Assembly: GCA_018241225.1 (NCBI GenBank)
Contig: JAFEEG010000010.1
Coordinates: forward strand, 124,001-188,000
Origin: Pseudomonadota bacterium
Lineage (GTDB): Bacteria > Pseudomonadota > Gammaproteobacteria > Burkholderiales > Burkholderiaceae_C
Direction: 5' to 3'
Length of the DNA stretch: 64,000 nucleotides
In this document: in pieces, positions 10,263-19,249 of the stretch
Numbering within the stretch: the first letter of the stretch is position 1
Layout: each line of letters opens with the position of its first letter
Position numbers and translations under genes: made by a program
Notes under the pieces: model-generated
Seen by the model: only the letters and a program-made list of their open reading frames with translations
The model's database searches: none
What the model was told of the DNA's origin: nothing

Positions 10263-11881
10263 CCGCTCGCGCCCACGGCGTCGTCGACGCTCCAAGCCGC
10301 GTAGGCGCTGGGCGGCAGGTCCGCAGACTTCACCCGGTCGAGCAGGTCCCGCACCGGGTCCTTCACCCGGGCCAGCACGAGGCCGTGCCCGCGCACGCGC
10401 ATCCAGGCCGCGAACTCGCACAGGGCCTCGATGCTGGTGGCGTCCAGGTCGGGCGACTCTTCCAGGCTGAGCACCATGCGCTGCATCTGCGGCTGCGCGC
10501 CCACCGCGTCCCGCAGCGCGACGAACACGCCCTCGGCGTTGCCGAAGAACAGGGGCTCTTCGGGCCGCGCGATCAGCAAGCCCGGTGGCGCCTTTGCCTG
10601 CGGGTGCCGGCTGATGTCCACGAAGTTGTGCCCATCGTCCAGCCGGCCCAGCCAGCTCACGCGTGACGTGGCCAGGCTGCGCAGCAGCATCAGCAGGCTC
10701 GCGCCGATGGACAGCAGCAGCCCGTCGAGCACGCCCAGGGCCAGCACGGCGACGAAGGCCATCACCGCCACCAGCCGGTCGCGGCGCCAGCTGAAGTACG
10801 GCTGCAGCGCCGCCGGGTTGAGCGTGTGGCCCACCGCGTGGATGACGATGGCCGCCAGGACCGGCTCGGGCGTGTGCGCAATCCACGGCAGCGCGAAGAA
10901 GGCGGCCAGCCCCAGCAGGCCGGCCGCCACGATCCCGGCCCAGCGGCTGGTGGCGCCCGCGGCCTCGTTCGCCGAGGTTCCCGAGAACCCCGCGCCCACC
11001 GGCATGCCCTGGATCAACGCGGACACCAGGTTGGCCCCACCCAGCGCCATCAGGTCGCGGTTGGGGCGCGTGACGTCGCCATGCCGGATGGCCATGGTGC
11101 GGATGGAGCCATAGGACTCCGCATACAAGATGAGCGCCAGCGCAAACGACAGCTCGCCCAGGCGCAACCACTGCTCGCGCGCGACGTCGGGCCACTGCAG
11201 GCCATCGAATGCCAGCACGATGGGGCCGACCCGCGGCACGTTCCAGGCGCTGCCCAGGCCCGACCAGTCGAACCCGATGCCAAGCGCAATGACCAGCAGG
11301 CCCCCGGGCAGCGCGGTGCGCGTCTTCAGCACATGCAGCAGCACCAGCGCGACCAGGCCCGTTGCCAGGCACGCCCAGTTCCAGTCCGCAGCCAGGCGTA
11401 CCAGGTCGGCCAGCAAGTGCCAGAGATCGGCATGCGTGGAATGGACGTTCAGCAGCTTGGGCAACTGCTTGATCACGATCGTCAGCGCCAGGCCCATGGC
11501 AAATCCGCGCAGCACGGGCTTGGCCACGAGGCTGGAGATGGCACCCAGCCGCGCCACGGCCGCAATCACGAACAGCACCCCCGTGAGCAGGACCATGGCG
11601 GCCACGAGCGCCACCCGTGCACCGGCCGCCACCGGCGCCAGCGAGCCGACGGCCGCCGCCAGCACCGTGGCCGAAGAGGAGGTGGCGGACACGATGGCGA
11701 AGCGGCTAGCGCCGAGAAGTCCGTAGACCAGCAGGCCGGCAAACAGTGCCATCACGCCGGCCTGCGGCGGCAGGTTGGCCAGGCCCGAGTAGGCCACGGC
11801 CTCGGGCAGCAGCAGCCCGGCAATGGACAGGCCTGCGAGCCAGTCTCCTCGCGCGGGTGGCAGCAGCCTGAATTTATCCAA
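10259..11881 (-). CDS. SulP family anion transporter with STAS domain
   Basis: A 540-aa inner-membrane transporter. The N-terminal membrane domain starts with GDWLAGLSIAGLLLPEAVAY, the SulP signature, and has the usual series of hydrophobic segments, including GMPVGAGFSGTSANEAAGAT. The C-terminal 110 residues form the cytoplasmic STAS domain (LDATSIEALCEFAAWM). The frame opens with TTG at 11881, preceded by AAGGCAGG; no ATG lies close by. The gene follows the beta-carbonic anhydrase gene by 9 bases. SulP proteins move sulfate, bicarbonate or dicarboxylates; the carbonic anhydrase neighbour favours bicarbonate, which is inference. Confidence 0.92.
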   Translation of the reverse strand: MDKFRLLPPARGDWLAGLSIAGLLLPEAVAYSGLANLPPQAGVMALFAGLLVYGLLGASRFAIVSATSSSATVLAAAVGSLAPVAAGARVALVAAMVLLTGVLFVIAAVARLGAISSLVAKPVLRGFAMGLALTIVIKQLPKLLNVHSTHADLWHLLADLVRLAADWNWACLATGLVALVLLHVLKTRTALPGGLLVIALGIGFDWSGLGSAWNVPRVGPIVLAFDGLQWPDVAREQWLRLGELSFALALILYAESYGSIRTMAIRHGDVTRPNRDLMALGGANLVSALIQGMPVGAGFSGTSANEAAGATSRWAGIVAAGLLGLAAFFALPWIAHTPEPVLAAIVIHAVGHTLNPAALQPYFSWRRDRLVAVMAFVAVLALGVLDGLLLSIGASLLMLLRSLATSRVSWLGRLDDGHNFVDISRHPQAKAPPGLLIARPEEPLFFGNAEGVFVALRDAVGAQPQMQRMVLSLEESPDLDATSIEALCEFAAWMRVRGHGLVLARVKDPVRDLLDRVKSADLPPSAYAAWSVDDAVGASG

Positions 11882-11890
11882 GGCCTGCCT

Positions 11891-12526
11891 TCAGGCGCCG
11901 GCGGGCGCGCTCGAATCCTCGAGGAAGCGCACGCGCCCGGTCTGCAGCTCGTACACCGCACCCACCAGCTTCATCACGCCTTCGCGTTCGCGCGCCTGGA
12001 CCTCGGAAGTGCCTCGCAAGACCCTGACGGTGTGCCGCACGTTCGCTTCCACCGCCTGGCACAGCAGCGCCTGGTGCGGCTGCGAAGCATCGAGCCCTTC
12101 GAGGGCCGGCTCGATGTCTTCCAGCAGCAGCGCGATCCTGCTCCTGTACTGCTGGCCACCAAAGCGCGAGCCGATGGCCGCCTCGACCGCGCCGCATCCG
12201 TCGTGGCCCAGCACGACGAACAGCGGGGTTTGCAGGTGCGTACCGGCGTACTGCAGCGTGCCGAGGATGCTGGTCCCCAGTACGTTGCCCGCGACCCGTA
12301 CGACAAACAGCTCGCCGAACGATGCATCGAACACCAGTTCAGGCGGCACCCGGCTGTCGCTGCAGCCCAGGATGGTGGCGTAGGGCTGCTGCCCCTTGGC
12401 AAGCTCGGCCAGGACTTCCTTTTGCACGGTGGGAAAGCGCGCATGGCCCTGCATGAAACGCTCGTTGCCTTCGCGCAGCCGAGCCAGCGCCTGCGCGGCC
12501 GTCAGCAATGGTTGGTCGATCGTCAT
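11891..12526 (-). CDS. Beta-class carbonic anhydrase
   Basis: A 211-aa zinc enzyme interconverting CO2 and bicarbonate. Zinc ligands and the catalytic dyad are visible: the GCSDSRVPPE motif (Cys, then the Asp-Arg dyad) and VLGHDGCGAVEA (His and Cys). I chose ATG 12526; an in-frame TTG three codons upstream (12535) is the alternative. There is no signal peptide, so it is cytoplasmic. It lies between the slipin gene (18 bases upstream) and the SulP transporter gene (9 bases downstream), all on the minus strand, so the four genes from NfeD onwards probably form one transcript. Confidence 0.95.
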   Translation of the reverse strand: MTIDQPLLTAAQALARLREGNERFMQGHARFPTVQKEVLAELAKGQQPYATILGCSDSRVPPELVFDASFGELFVVRVAGNVLGTSILGTLQYAGTHLQTPLFVVLGHDGCGAVEAAIGSRFGGQQYRSRIALLLEDIEPALEGLDASQPHQALLCQAVEANVRHTVRVLRGTSEVQAREREGVMKLVGAVYELQTGRVRFLEDSSAPAGA

Positions 12527-12544
12527 GAGCGCCAAATATAGGCC

Positions 12545-13318
12545 TCAAGCCGCCGGCGGTGCACGCTTTCTCAATACGTCCAGCAGCGGGCCGACGATGT
12601 CCAGCGGCAGCGGAAAGACAATGGTGGAGTTCTTGTCGGCCGCAATCACCGTCAGCGTTTCCAGGTAGCGCAGCTGCAGCGCCTGCGGCTCGCGCGCAAG
12701 AACCTGCGCCGCCTGGGCGAGCTTCTCGGAGGCCTGCAGCTCGCCTTCCGCATGGATCACCTTGGCGCGCCGTTCACGCTCGGCCTCGGCCTGGCGCGCA
12801 ATGGCCCGGATCATGGAGTCGTTCAGGTCCACGTGCTTGATCTCGACGTTGGTCACCTTGATGCCCCAGGCGTCGGTCTGGCTGTCCAGGATCTTCTGCA
12901 GGTCGAGGTTCAACCGCTCGCGCTCGGACAGCATCTCGTCCAGCGTGTGCTTGCCCAGGACCGCGCGCAGCGTGGTCTGCGCCAGCTGGCTGGTGGCCGC
13001 CAGGTAGTGCTCCACCTGGATGACGGCCCGCTCCGGATCTATCACCTTGAAGTACAGCACCGCGTTGACCTTGAGCGTGACGTTGTCGCGCGAGATCACG
13101 TCCTGCGAGGGCACGTCGAGCGTGACCACGCGCAGGTCGATCCGAACCATCTGCTGGATGCCCGGAATCAGGATCACCAGGCCCGGCCCTTTCACGCGCC
13201 AGAAGCGGCCCAGTTGGAACACCACCGCGCGCTCGTACTCGCGCAGGATGCGTAGCAAACTGGCTGCCAGCAGGACCAGCACCAGGAGGAGCAGGGGCGG
13301 GATGATCAGTTGAGTCAT
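12545..13318 (-). CDS. Slipin (SPFH/band 7 membrane protein)
   Basis: A 257-aa stomatin-like protein. An N-terminal transmembrane hairpin ([19 protein letters not shown]) is followed by the SPFH domain ([19 protein letters not shown], then [20 protein letters not shown]) and an alpha-helical oligomerisation region ([20 protein letters not shown]). Slipins assemble into ring-like scaffolds in the cytoplasmic membrane. The ATG overlaps the stop of the NfeD gene (13315-13318). Slipin-NfeD pairs are conserved across bacteria and archaea, the NfeD protease cleaving the slipin C-terminus in the studied archaeal pair. Confidence 0.95.
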   Translation of the reverse strand: MTQLIIPPLLLLVLVLLAASLLRILREYERAVVFQLGRFWRVKGPGLVILIPGIQQMVRIDLRVVTLDVPSQDVISRDNVTLKVNAVLYFKVIDPERAVIQVEHYLAATSQLAQTTLRAVLGKHTLDEMLSERERLNLDLQKILDSQTDAWGIKVTNVEIKHVDLNDSMIRAIARQAEAERERRAKVIHAEGELQASEKLAQAAQVLAREPQALQLRYLETLTVIAADKNSTIVFPLPLDIVGPLLDVLRKRAPPAA

Positions 13319-14754
13319 GGTGCGCTCGCCGGTTGTTGTTGTTGCTGCTGTTGTTGTTGTGGCCGGGCCGGTGCGTGCGTGCCGGCAACGGGGTGCACTT
13401 CCAGGCGCAGGCCGTCCATGTGCGCGACCTGGACGAGCTGGCCCGGCGCCAGCGCATGGCCTGCAGCGTGGATGCGCCAGCGCTCGCCGTTGAGCAGGGC
13501 CCAGCCTTCACCCGGCCCGGGGTCGAACTCGATCACCTCGGCGAGCGTGCCCAGCAGTTGCCGCGCGCCGCTCACCACCGGCTTCGCATGGGCCTTGAGG
13601 GCCATGCGGACCAGCACGACCAGGGCCAGGGCGAACAGCCCGGCCAGCGTGGCCACGAAAGGCAGCGGCACGCCGAACCCGGGCAGTTCGCTGTCGACCA
13701 GGAGCAGCGCGCCGAACACGAAGGCCGCGATGCCGCCTGCGCCCAGCGCGCCATAGCTGGGCACGAAGGCCTCCGCCACGAAGAAGCCGATGCCCAGGAG
13801 GATCAGTGCCAGGCCGGTGTAGTTGATGGGCAGCATCTGCAGCCCCCACAGGGCCAGCAGCAGGCACACCCCGCCGATCACGCCCGGCGCGACGAAGCCC
13901 GGGCTCATGAACTCGAACAGCAGGCCGTAGACCCCCACCATGAGCAGCAGCAGCGCCAGGCTCGGGTCGCTCAGGGCGCCGAGCAAGCGGTCGCGCCAGT
14001 TGAGGTCCATCACCAGCACCGGGGCCCGGGCCGTGGCCAGCTTCGCGGTGGGGCCGTCGGGCTTGTCGATGCCGCCCAGGCGGATTTCGCGGCCATCGAG
14101 TTGGCGCAGCAGGTCGGCTCGGTCGGCCGCCACCAGGTCGATGACATGGCGCGCCAGTGCCTCGTTGGCAGCCAGGCTGGCCGAATCCTTCACCGCCTGG
14201 TCGGCCCAGGCCGTGTCGCGCCCGCGCAGCTGCGCCAGGCTGCGCAGGTAGGCGCTGGCGTCCTGCACGCGCTTGGCGCCCATGGTGTCTTGCGTCTTGT
14301 CGGCGGCGCCGTCCTTGCCCTCCTTGGGGTCCTTCTGCGTTCCGATGCCGGGCATGCCGACGGCCACCGGTGTGGCGGCCCCGACGTTCGTGGCCGGTGC
14401 CATCGCCGCGACGTGGCAGGCATAGAGGATGTAGGTGCCGGCGCTGGCGGCGCGGGCGCCGGGCGGCGCCACGTAGCAGGCCACGGGCACCGGCGAGGCC
14501 AGGATGGCCTGCACGATGCCGCGCATGGCGGTGTCCAGCCCGCCGGGCGTGTCGATCTCCAGCACCACCAGGGCGGCTCGCTCGCGTGCGGCGCGATCCA
14601 GCGTGCGCTGCACCCGGTCCACGGCGACGGGGCCGATGGCGCCGTCGACCTGCAGCACCAGCACCGGGGCTTGCTGCACCTGCTGCGGCGCAGCCGCGCC
14701 CCATGGCAGCAATAGCGCCAGCAGCGCGCCCAGGAAGCACAAGCGGATCGTCAC
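13315..14754 (-). CDS. NfeD-family membrane serine protease (long form)
   Basis: A 479-aa protein with a cleavable signal ([20 protein letters not shown]), a ClpP-like serine protease domain, four to five transmembrane segments and a C-terminal OB-fold. The nucleophile should be S104 in ARAASAGTY and the partner lysine lies in [12 protein letters not shown], as in the archaeal PH1510 Ser-Lys dyad. The OB domain ([20 protein letters not shown]) faces the cytoplasm in this family. It is coupled to the slipin gene by an ATGA overlap. Oddity: the C-terminus ends in nine consecutive glutamines encoded by a trinucleotide repeat. An Ala/Lys/Asp-rich insert lies between the two protease motifs. Confidence 0.94.
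   Translation of the reverse strand: MTIRLCFLGALLALLLPWGAAAPQQVQQAPVLVLQVDGAIGPVAVDRVQRTLDRAARERAALVVLEIDTPGGLDTAMRGIVQAILASPVPVACYVAPPGARAASAGTYILYACHVAAMAPATNVGAATPVAVGMPGIGTQKDPKEGKDGAADKTQDTMGAKRVQDASAYLRSLAQLRGRDTAWADQAVKDSASLAANEALARHVIDLVAADRADLLRQLDGREIRLGGIDKPDGPTAKLATARAPVLVMDLNWRDRLLGALSDPSLALLLLMVGVYGLLFEFMSPGFVAPGVIGGVCLLLALWGLQMLPINYTGLALILLGIGFFVAEAFVPSYGALGAGGIAAFVFGALLLVDSELPGFGVPLPFVATLAGLFALALVVLVRMALKAHAKPVVSGARQLLGTLAEVIEFDPGPGEGWALLNGERWRIHAAGHALAPGQLVQVAHMDGLRLEVHPVAGTHAPARPQQQQQQQQQPASAP
13332..13361. repeat. Trinucleotide repeat encoding polyglutamine
   Basis: About ten tandem GTT/GCT units on the plus strand (CAA/CAG codons on the coding strand) give the nine-glutamine run at the NfeD C-terminus. 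Such a tract can vary in length by slippage without shifting the frame. Confidence 0.85.
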
Positions 14755-14898
14755 GGCAGCCTCCGCAGGCAGCCTACACCGGACGCGGGTGCGGCGCCGC
14801 GTGGCCCGGGATTCCGGGGTCGAGGCAGGTGTTAGTGCGCCAGGCGCGCCGGGCAGGGCTTGCCTGGGCGATCCGCTCCCGGTTAGTCTCGCCTTCGC

Positions 14899-15714
14899 AT
14901 GTCATCAATTCGTCACACAGCTGCGGCAAGGCTCGTCCAGGCGGACGCGAGGGTGCTGTCGTGGTGGCGGGTTCTTTGCGGGCTGGCCGTACTCAATGTC
15001 TGCCTCTGGCTGGCCGTGCTGCACCTGGTGCGCACCAGCGGCGTGTACGGCGGCCTGCAAATGGCCTTGTCCGGCGTCTACGTGATGGTGTGCGCGTACC
15101 GCTCGATGCTTCCGCGGGTGGACCTGGAGCGCCTCGTGGTCGTGGACACGCGCCTGTCGAGCATCTTCCTGGGCCGCGCCGCGGCCACGGTGGCCGAGAT
15201 CTGCTTTGCGCTGCAACTGGGGCTGCTGGTCCATCAACTGGGCGGGCATGCCGGCATGCCGCTGGTGCAGGCGGCCGCGTGGGCCATTCCCGTGTTCATG
15301 GTGGTGGCCCAGGGCTTTTGCTGGCACAGCGTGCTCACGCTCAACCACATCACCCAGGCCGTGGAGTCTTCGCTGTGGGCGGCGGGCTTTTGCTGGATGG
15401 CAGCGCTGCTGGGCGTCATTGCGCTGGACACCAGCGGCTGGGTGCAGTGGGTGGCTCTCTTCGGGATCCTGGCCTCGATGTCCTTCGTCGGCTATGTGGT
15501 AAGCGTGGACGTGCCGATGTACTGGCGCCGCTACCAGCACGGCCGCGCGCGCGGCCAGACCTACATGCGCCTGGACCAGGGCGCGCGCGATGCCTGGCAG
15601 CGCCGCGTGCAAAGCGGCAGCTGGGCGGCATGGAAGGCCGACGCGCTCTGGCTCACGCCTTACTTCAGCGTCGGCGTGTGGATCAGCATCGGCATGGTGT
15701 GCATCCCCGGCTAG
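14899..15714 (+). CDS. Conserved polytopic membrane protein of unknown function
   Basis: A 271-aa protein with roughly six to seven hydrophobic segments, for example VLCGLAVLNVCLWLAVLHLV near residue 25 and ICFALQLGLLV near 100. Between the second and third segments is a polar stretch, CAYRSMLPRVDLERLVVVDT. Near the end are charged, aromatic-rich residues (MYWRRYQHGRARGQ) and WKADALWLTPYF. I do not recognise the family with confidence. It stands alone, divergent from the NfeD operon, with 144 intervening bases, and is followed by the TauE gene on the same strand 76 bases later. Confidence 0.8.
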   Translation: MSSIRHTAAARLVQADARVLSWWRVLCGLAVLNVCLWLAVLHLVRTSGVYGGLQMALSGVYVMVCAYRSMLPRVDLERLVVVDTRLSSIFLGRAAATVAEICFALQLGLLVHQLGGHAGMPLVQAAAWAIPVFMVVAQGFCWHSVLTLNHITQAVESSLWAAGFCWMAALLGVIALDTSGWVQWVALFGILASMSFVGYVVSVDVPMYWRRYQHGRARGQTYMRLDQGARDAWQRRVQSGSWAAWKADALWLTPYFSVGVWISIGMVCIPG

Positions 15715-15790
15715 GGGTGCCCGCATGCGCCTGTCCCGCACCACCGCGTGCGCCGGCAAGCACGCGGTCGTGGTTGGCGATACTCCGGGG

Positions 15791-16585
15791 ATGACCTGGA
15801 TAGCGATCTACTTTGCCACCGGCGCGTTTGTCGGTTTTCTTGCCGGCCTGCTCGGCATTGGCGGCGGCATGACGCTGGTGCCCGTGCTGGCGACGATGTT
15901 CACCGCGCAGCAGTTCGCGCCGGACCACGTGGTGCACCTGGCCCTGGCCACGGGCATGGCGTCCATCATGTTCACCTCCAGCGCAAGCGTGCGTGCCCAT
16001 CACCGGCTCGGCGGGGTGGACTGGTCGCTGGTTCGCCGCGTGGGCCCGGCCATGGTCGTCGGCACGCTGCTGGCCACGGCGCTTTCGGCATGGGTGCCGC
16101 AGCGCGCGCTGGCACTGGCCTTCAGCGTGATCGTGTATGCGGGTGCGACGCAGATCCTGCTGGGTCGAAAGCCGTCTGCCGCGCGCGGCTTGCCCGGCAC
16201 ACCCGCGCTGATCACGATCGGTGTGCTCGTGGGCGTGGTCTGCGGCCTGGTGTCGGCGGGCGGCGCCTTCCTTACCGTGCCCTTCATGCTGTTCTGCGGT
16301 GTTTCCATCACCACCGCAATCGGCACCGGCGCCGCGCTCGGCGTTCCGGTCGCGATCATGGGCACGCTCGGCTATGTGTTCAGCGGCTGGAGCGTGCCCG
16401 GCCTTCCGCCCTTGTCGCTGGGCTTCGTGTACGGGCCGGCGCTGCTTGGGCTGGTGGCCGGCAGCGTGTTGACGGCGCCGATCGGTGCACGCACGGCCCA
16501 TCGACTGCCGCTTGGCATTCTGCGGCGCGTCTTTGCCTGCCTGCTGTACGTGCTGGCGACGAAGATGTTGTGGACCTACCTGTAG
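15791..16585 (+). CDS. TauE/SafE family sulfite/organosulfonate exporter-like permease
   Basis: A 264-aa membrane protein of the TauE/SafE family (PF01925). The diagnostic first segment VGFLAGLLGIGGGMTLVPVL is present, as is the second-half repeat VGVVCGLVSAGGAFLTVPFM. Eight or so transmembrane segments are expected. I chose ATG 15791, where the family N-terminus begins; the longer frame back to 15590 overlaps the preceding gene. Members export sulfite, sulfoacetate or other small anions; nothing nearby identifies the substrate. Confidence 0.92.
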   Translation: MTWIAIYFATGAFVGFLAGLLGIGGGMTLVPVLATMFTAQQFAPDHVVHLALATGMASIMFTSSASVRAHHRLGGVDWSLVRRVGPAMVVGTLLATALSAWVPQRALALAFSVIVYAGATQILLGRKPSAARGLPGTPALITIGVLVGVVCGLVSAGGAFLTVPFMLFCGVSITTAIGTGAALGVPVAIMGTLGYVFSGWSVPGLPPLSLGFVYGPALLGLVAGSVLTAPIGARTAHRLPLGILRRVFACLLYVLATKMLWTYL

Positions 16586-16675
16586 GGCCAGCGCCGGCCC
16601 GTGGTCGCCAGCGGCGAAGGCCGGCTGCGCCAATCGGCAGGGGGCGCCGCGGGTGCGGGCCCCGACAATGAATGC

Positions 16676-17911
16676 ATGCGTTCCTCTACCGTGTCCGACG
16701 CCCACGCCGCAGGCGCTGCGGACGAAGGCCCGTGGCGCCGCAACCTCGCGGTGTGCATGCTGGGCTCCTTCACCACCATCGTGGCCATGACCCTGCTGCT
16801 GCCCTTCCTGCCGCTGTATGTCGAGCAGCTGGGCGTGAGCGACCATGCCGACATCGTCCAATGGTCGGGCGTGGCCTACGGTGCCACCTTCCTGAGCGCG
16901 GCCCTCGTTGCGCCTCTTTGGGGCCGGCTGGCCGACCGCTACGGGCGCAAGCTGATGCTCATTCGCGCCAGCCTCGGCATGGCCGTGGCCATGGCCTTGA
17001 TCGGCCTGGCGCACAACGTCTGGCAACTGGTGGGGCTGCGCCTGCTGGCCGGGCTGCTGGGCGGCTATGCCTCGGGCTCGATGCTGCTGGTGGCCACGCA
17101 GACGCCCAAGGCGCGTTCGGGCTGGGCGCTGGGCACCTTGTCCTCGGCCATCATGGCCGGCAACCTGGCGGGCCCGCTCATCGGTGGCGCCTTGCCGCCC
17201 GTCATCGGCATTCGCAACACCTTCTTTGCGGCTGGCGCGGTGATCTTCATCTCCTTCCTGGCCACCGCCTTCCTGATCCGGGAGGCGCCGCGGCCACGCG
17301 CGGACAAGGCCAAGGCCGCCGCGCCGGGCAGTGCGCCAACAGCCTTGGCCGACGCCCGGCCCCTGCTGGCGATGTGGGGCACCGGCATGCTGCTGATGCT
17401 GGCCAACATGTCCATCGAGCCCATCATCACGGTGTACGTGGCGCAGCTGGTGCAAGACGCGTCGCGCGTGACGATGACCGCCGGCGTGGTGATGTCCGCA
17501 ACCGCGCTTGGCAGCATTCTTTCGGCCGCCCGCCTGGGCCGGCTGGCCGACCGCATCGGCCACTGGAAGGTGATTGCCGTCTGCCTGGGCGTGGCGGCGG
17601 TCCTGCTGGTGCCGCAGGCCTTCGTCACTTCGGCCTGGCAGCTGGTGCTGCTTCGCTTCCTGATGGGGCTGGCGCTGGGTGGCCTGCTGCCTTGCATTGC
17701 CGCGGTCATCCGGCACAACGTGCCCGAGGGCATGGCCGGGCGGATGCTGGGCTATTCGGTGTCGGCCCAATATGCAGGGCAGGTGGCCGGGCCGCTGCTG
17801 GGCGGCTGGGTGGGCGGGCACATCGGCATGCGCTGGGTCTTCCTGGGCACCTGCGTGCTGCTGGCGGCGGGCGCGCTGGCCAACGGGGTGCTCAGCCGCG
17901 GCGCACGCTAG
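16676..17911 (+). CDS. MFS multidrug efflux transporter, MdtG-like
   Basis: A 411-aa, twelve-segment major facilitator. The first segment region (NLAVCMLGSFTTIVAMTLLL then PFLPLYVEQLGV) closely resembles MdtG/YceE-type drug efflux pumps. MFS motif A is present as GRLADRYGRKLML, and again in the second half as GRLADRIGHWKV. I chose ATG 16676 over the longer frame from 16601, whose extra residues look non-coding. No adjacent regulator is present. Drug or organic-compound proton antiport is the likely role. Confidence 0.9.
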   Translation: MRSSTVSDAHAAGAADEGPWRRNLAVCMLGSFTTIVAMTLLLPFLPLYVEQLGVSDHADIVQWSGVAYGATFLSAALVAPLWGRLADRYGRKLMLIRASLGMAVAMALIGLAHNVWQLVGLRLLAGLLGGYASGSMLLVATQTPKARSGWALGTLSSAIMAGNLAGPLIGGALPPVIGIRNTFFAAGAVIFISFLATAFLIREAPRPRADKAKAAAPGSAPTALADARPLLAMWGTGMLLMLANMSIEPIITVYVAQLVQDASRVTMTAGVVMSATALGSILSAARLGRLADRIGHWKVIAVCLGVAAVLLVPQAFVTSAWQLVLLRFLMGLALGGLLPCIAAVIRHNVPEGMAGRMLGYSVSAQYAGQVAGPLLGGWVGGHIGMRWVFLGTCVLLAAGALANGVLSRGAR

Positions 17912-17960
17912 GCGCCGATGGGCGCGCCGCCGGCCAGATGCGCCCCATGACGCCAGGGCC

Positions 17961-19199
17961 TCAGCCTGCGCTGCCCGACTTCATCATCAAGGTGTTCGAC
18001 GGCAGCGTCTCGTCCAGCAGCTTGCGCGCCGTCTCCACACCGGCCACCGGCAGGCGCGCCGCATCGAGCAGGCCCACCTGCACCAGCACGCTGGCCTGGT
18101 CCCAGTAGATGTGCTCGTGGTAGAGCTTGTCGCCGCGAAACTTCACCACCGCCAGCAGCGGAATCTCTACCCGCTTTCCGGTGGGCGCCACGCCGGGCAG
18201 CATCCACGGGATCTCGGTGGTGTGGGTGAAGCAGAACAGCATCTCGTCCACCACCTGCGAGGCGCCCACGGTGCGCGAAATGGGCACCAGCGAGGTGTCG
18301 GGCGGGTTGCTGTTGACGAAGTGGTTCGTGTAGAAGTGGTGCAGCGCCTTGTAGCCCACGCCGCCGGTCATGGTGGGGATGTGGTTGACGTAGGGCTCGC
18401 CGACCATGGTGGCCATGGTGTCGTCGACGTTGCGCGTCGCAAACTCGTATTCGCAGTGCTTGTCCCACAACGCGGCCAGGTCGTAGTGCGGGCCGATGGC
18501 GCCCTTGAGCGTCGCAATGCTGCGCTCGTGGGCCATCAGCGCCGACGCCCGGTGGAAGTGCTCCCCACCCACCCGCGCAAACGCATGGTCCACACCGGGG
18601 TACACATGCACCTGCACGTTGGGCCGGCCGCGCAGCGTCTGCACGATGCGATCGCGCGCCTCGGGCGGGCAGAAGCCGTCGAGTTCGGCCACATGCAGCG
18701 TCAGCGGGCTGCGAATGCGGTCGGCCTCGTCCAGCGCCGCGTCGATGCCCACGCCGTAGTACCCCACGGCCACATCGGCATCGGTGCGGCAGGCCGCCAG
18801 GTAGGCCAGCTTGCCGCCCAGGCAGAAGCCCAGCACGCCGACCTTGGCATCCTGCACTTCGGGGCGGGCGCGCAGGGCGGTGATCGCGGCCTGCATGTCC
18901 TGCACGCCGCGCGCCTCGTCGAAGCCCTGGTAGAAGGCAAAGGCCTGTTTCCAGTCCTCGGGCGAATAGCCCAGCTCCACGTCGGGCTGCTGGCGCCAGA
19001 ACAGGTCGGGCACCAGCACCACGTAGCCTTCCTCGGCGTAGTAGTCGGCCACCTCGCGCATGGTCTTGTTCACGCCGAAGATCTCCTGCGCCAGCACCAG
19101 GCCGGGGCCGCTGCCCGAGCTCGGTACGGCCAGGTAGCCGTTGAAGCTTCCGCTGCCGTCGGTGGCCTGGATGCGGATATGGCTTGCCTTGTCTTGCAT
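17961..19199 (-). CDS. Dienelactone hydrolase fused to a SnoaL/NTF2-like domain
   Basis: A 412-aa two-domain protein. Residues 1 to about 235 are a dienelactone hydrolase with the complete triad: Cys in GFCLGGK, Asp in VAELDGFCPP and His in GVDHAFARV. Residues about 260-400 resemble SnoaL/NTF2-like cyclases (HCEYEFATRNVDDTMATM, YTNHFVNSNPPD, EHIYWDQASVL). The start ATG 19199 has GGAG ahead of it. It is the last gene of the styA operon, 50 bases after styA2B, so it may process ring-cleavage or ester/lactone products of the monooxygenase pathway. The combination of both domains in one chain is less common than either alone. Confidence 0.88.
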   Translation of the reverse strand: MQDKASHIRIQATDGSGSFNGYLAVPSSGSGPGLVLAQEIFGVNKTMREVADYYAEEGYVVLVPDLFWRQQPDVELGYSPEDWKQAFAFYQGFDEARGVQDMQAAITALRARPEVQDAKVGVLGFCLGGKLAYLAACRTDADVAVGYYGVGIDAALDEADRIRSPLTLHVAELDGFCPPEARDRIVQTLRGRPNVQVHVYPGVDHAFARVGGEHFHRASALMAHERSIATLKGAIGPHYDLAALWDKHCEYEFATRNVDDTMATMVGEPYVNHIPTMTGGVGYKALHHFYTNHFVNSNPPDTSLVPISRTVGASQVVDEMLFCFTHTTEIPWMLPGVAPTGKRVEIPLLAVVKFRGDKLYHEHIYWDQASVLVQVGLLDAARLPVAGVETARKLLDETLPSNTLMMKSGSAG

Positions 19200-19249
19200 G
19201 TGAAGTGCTCCGTTTGATGACTGGGTTGATCGTTGCGCGGCTTGTGCGC

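Noticed and set aside
15683..17821. A 712-codon open frame on the minus strand
   Set aside because: Its His/Gln/Arg/Gly-rich translation is the typical antisense shadow of the TauE-like and MFS genes.
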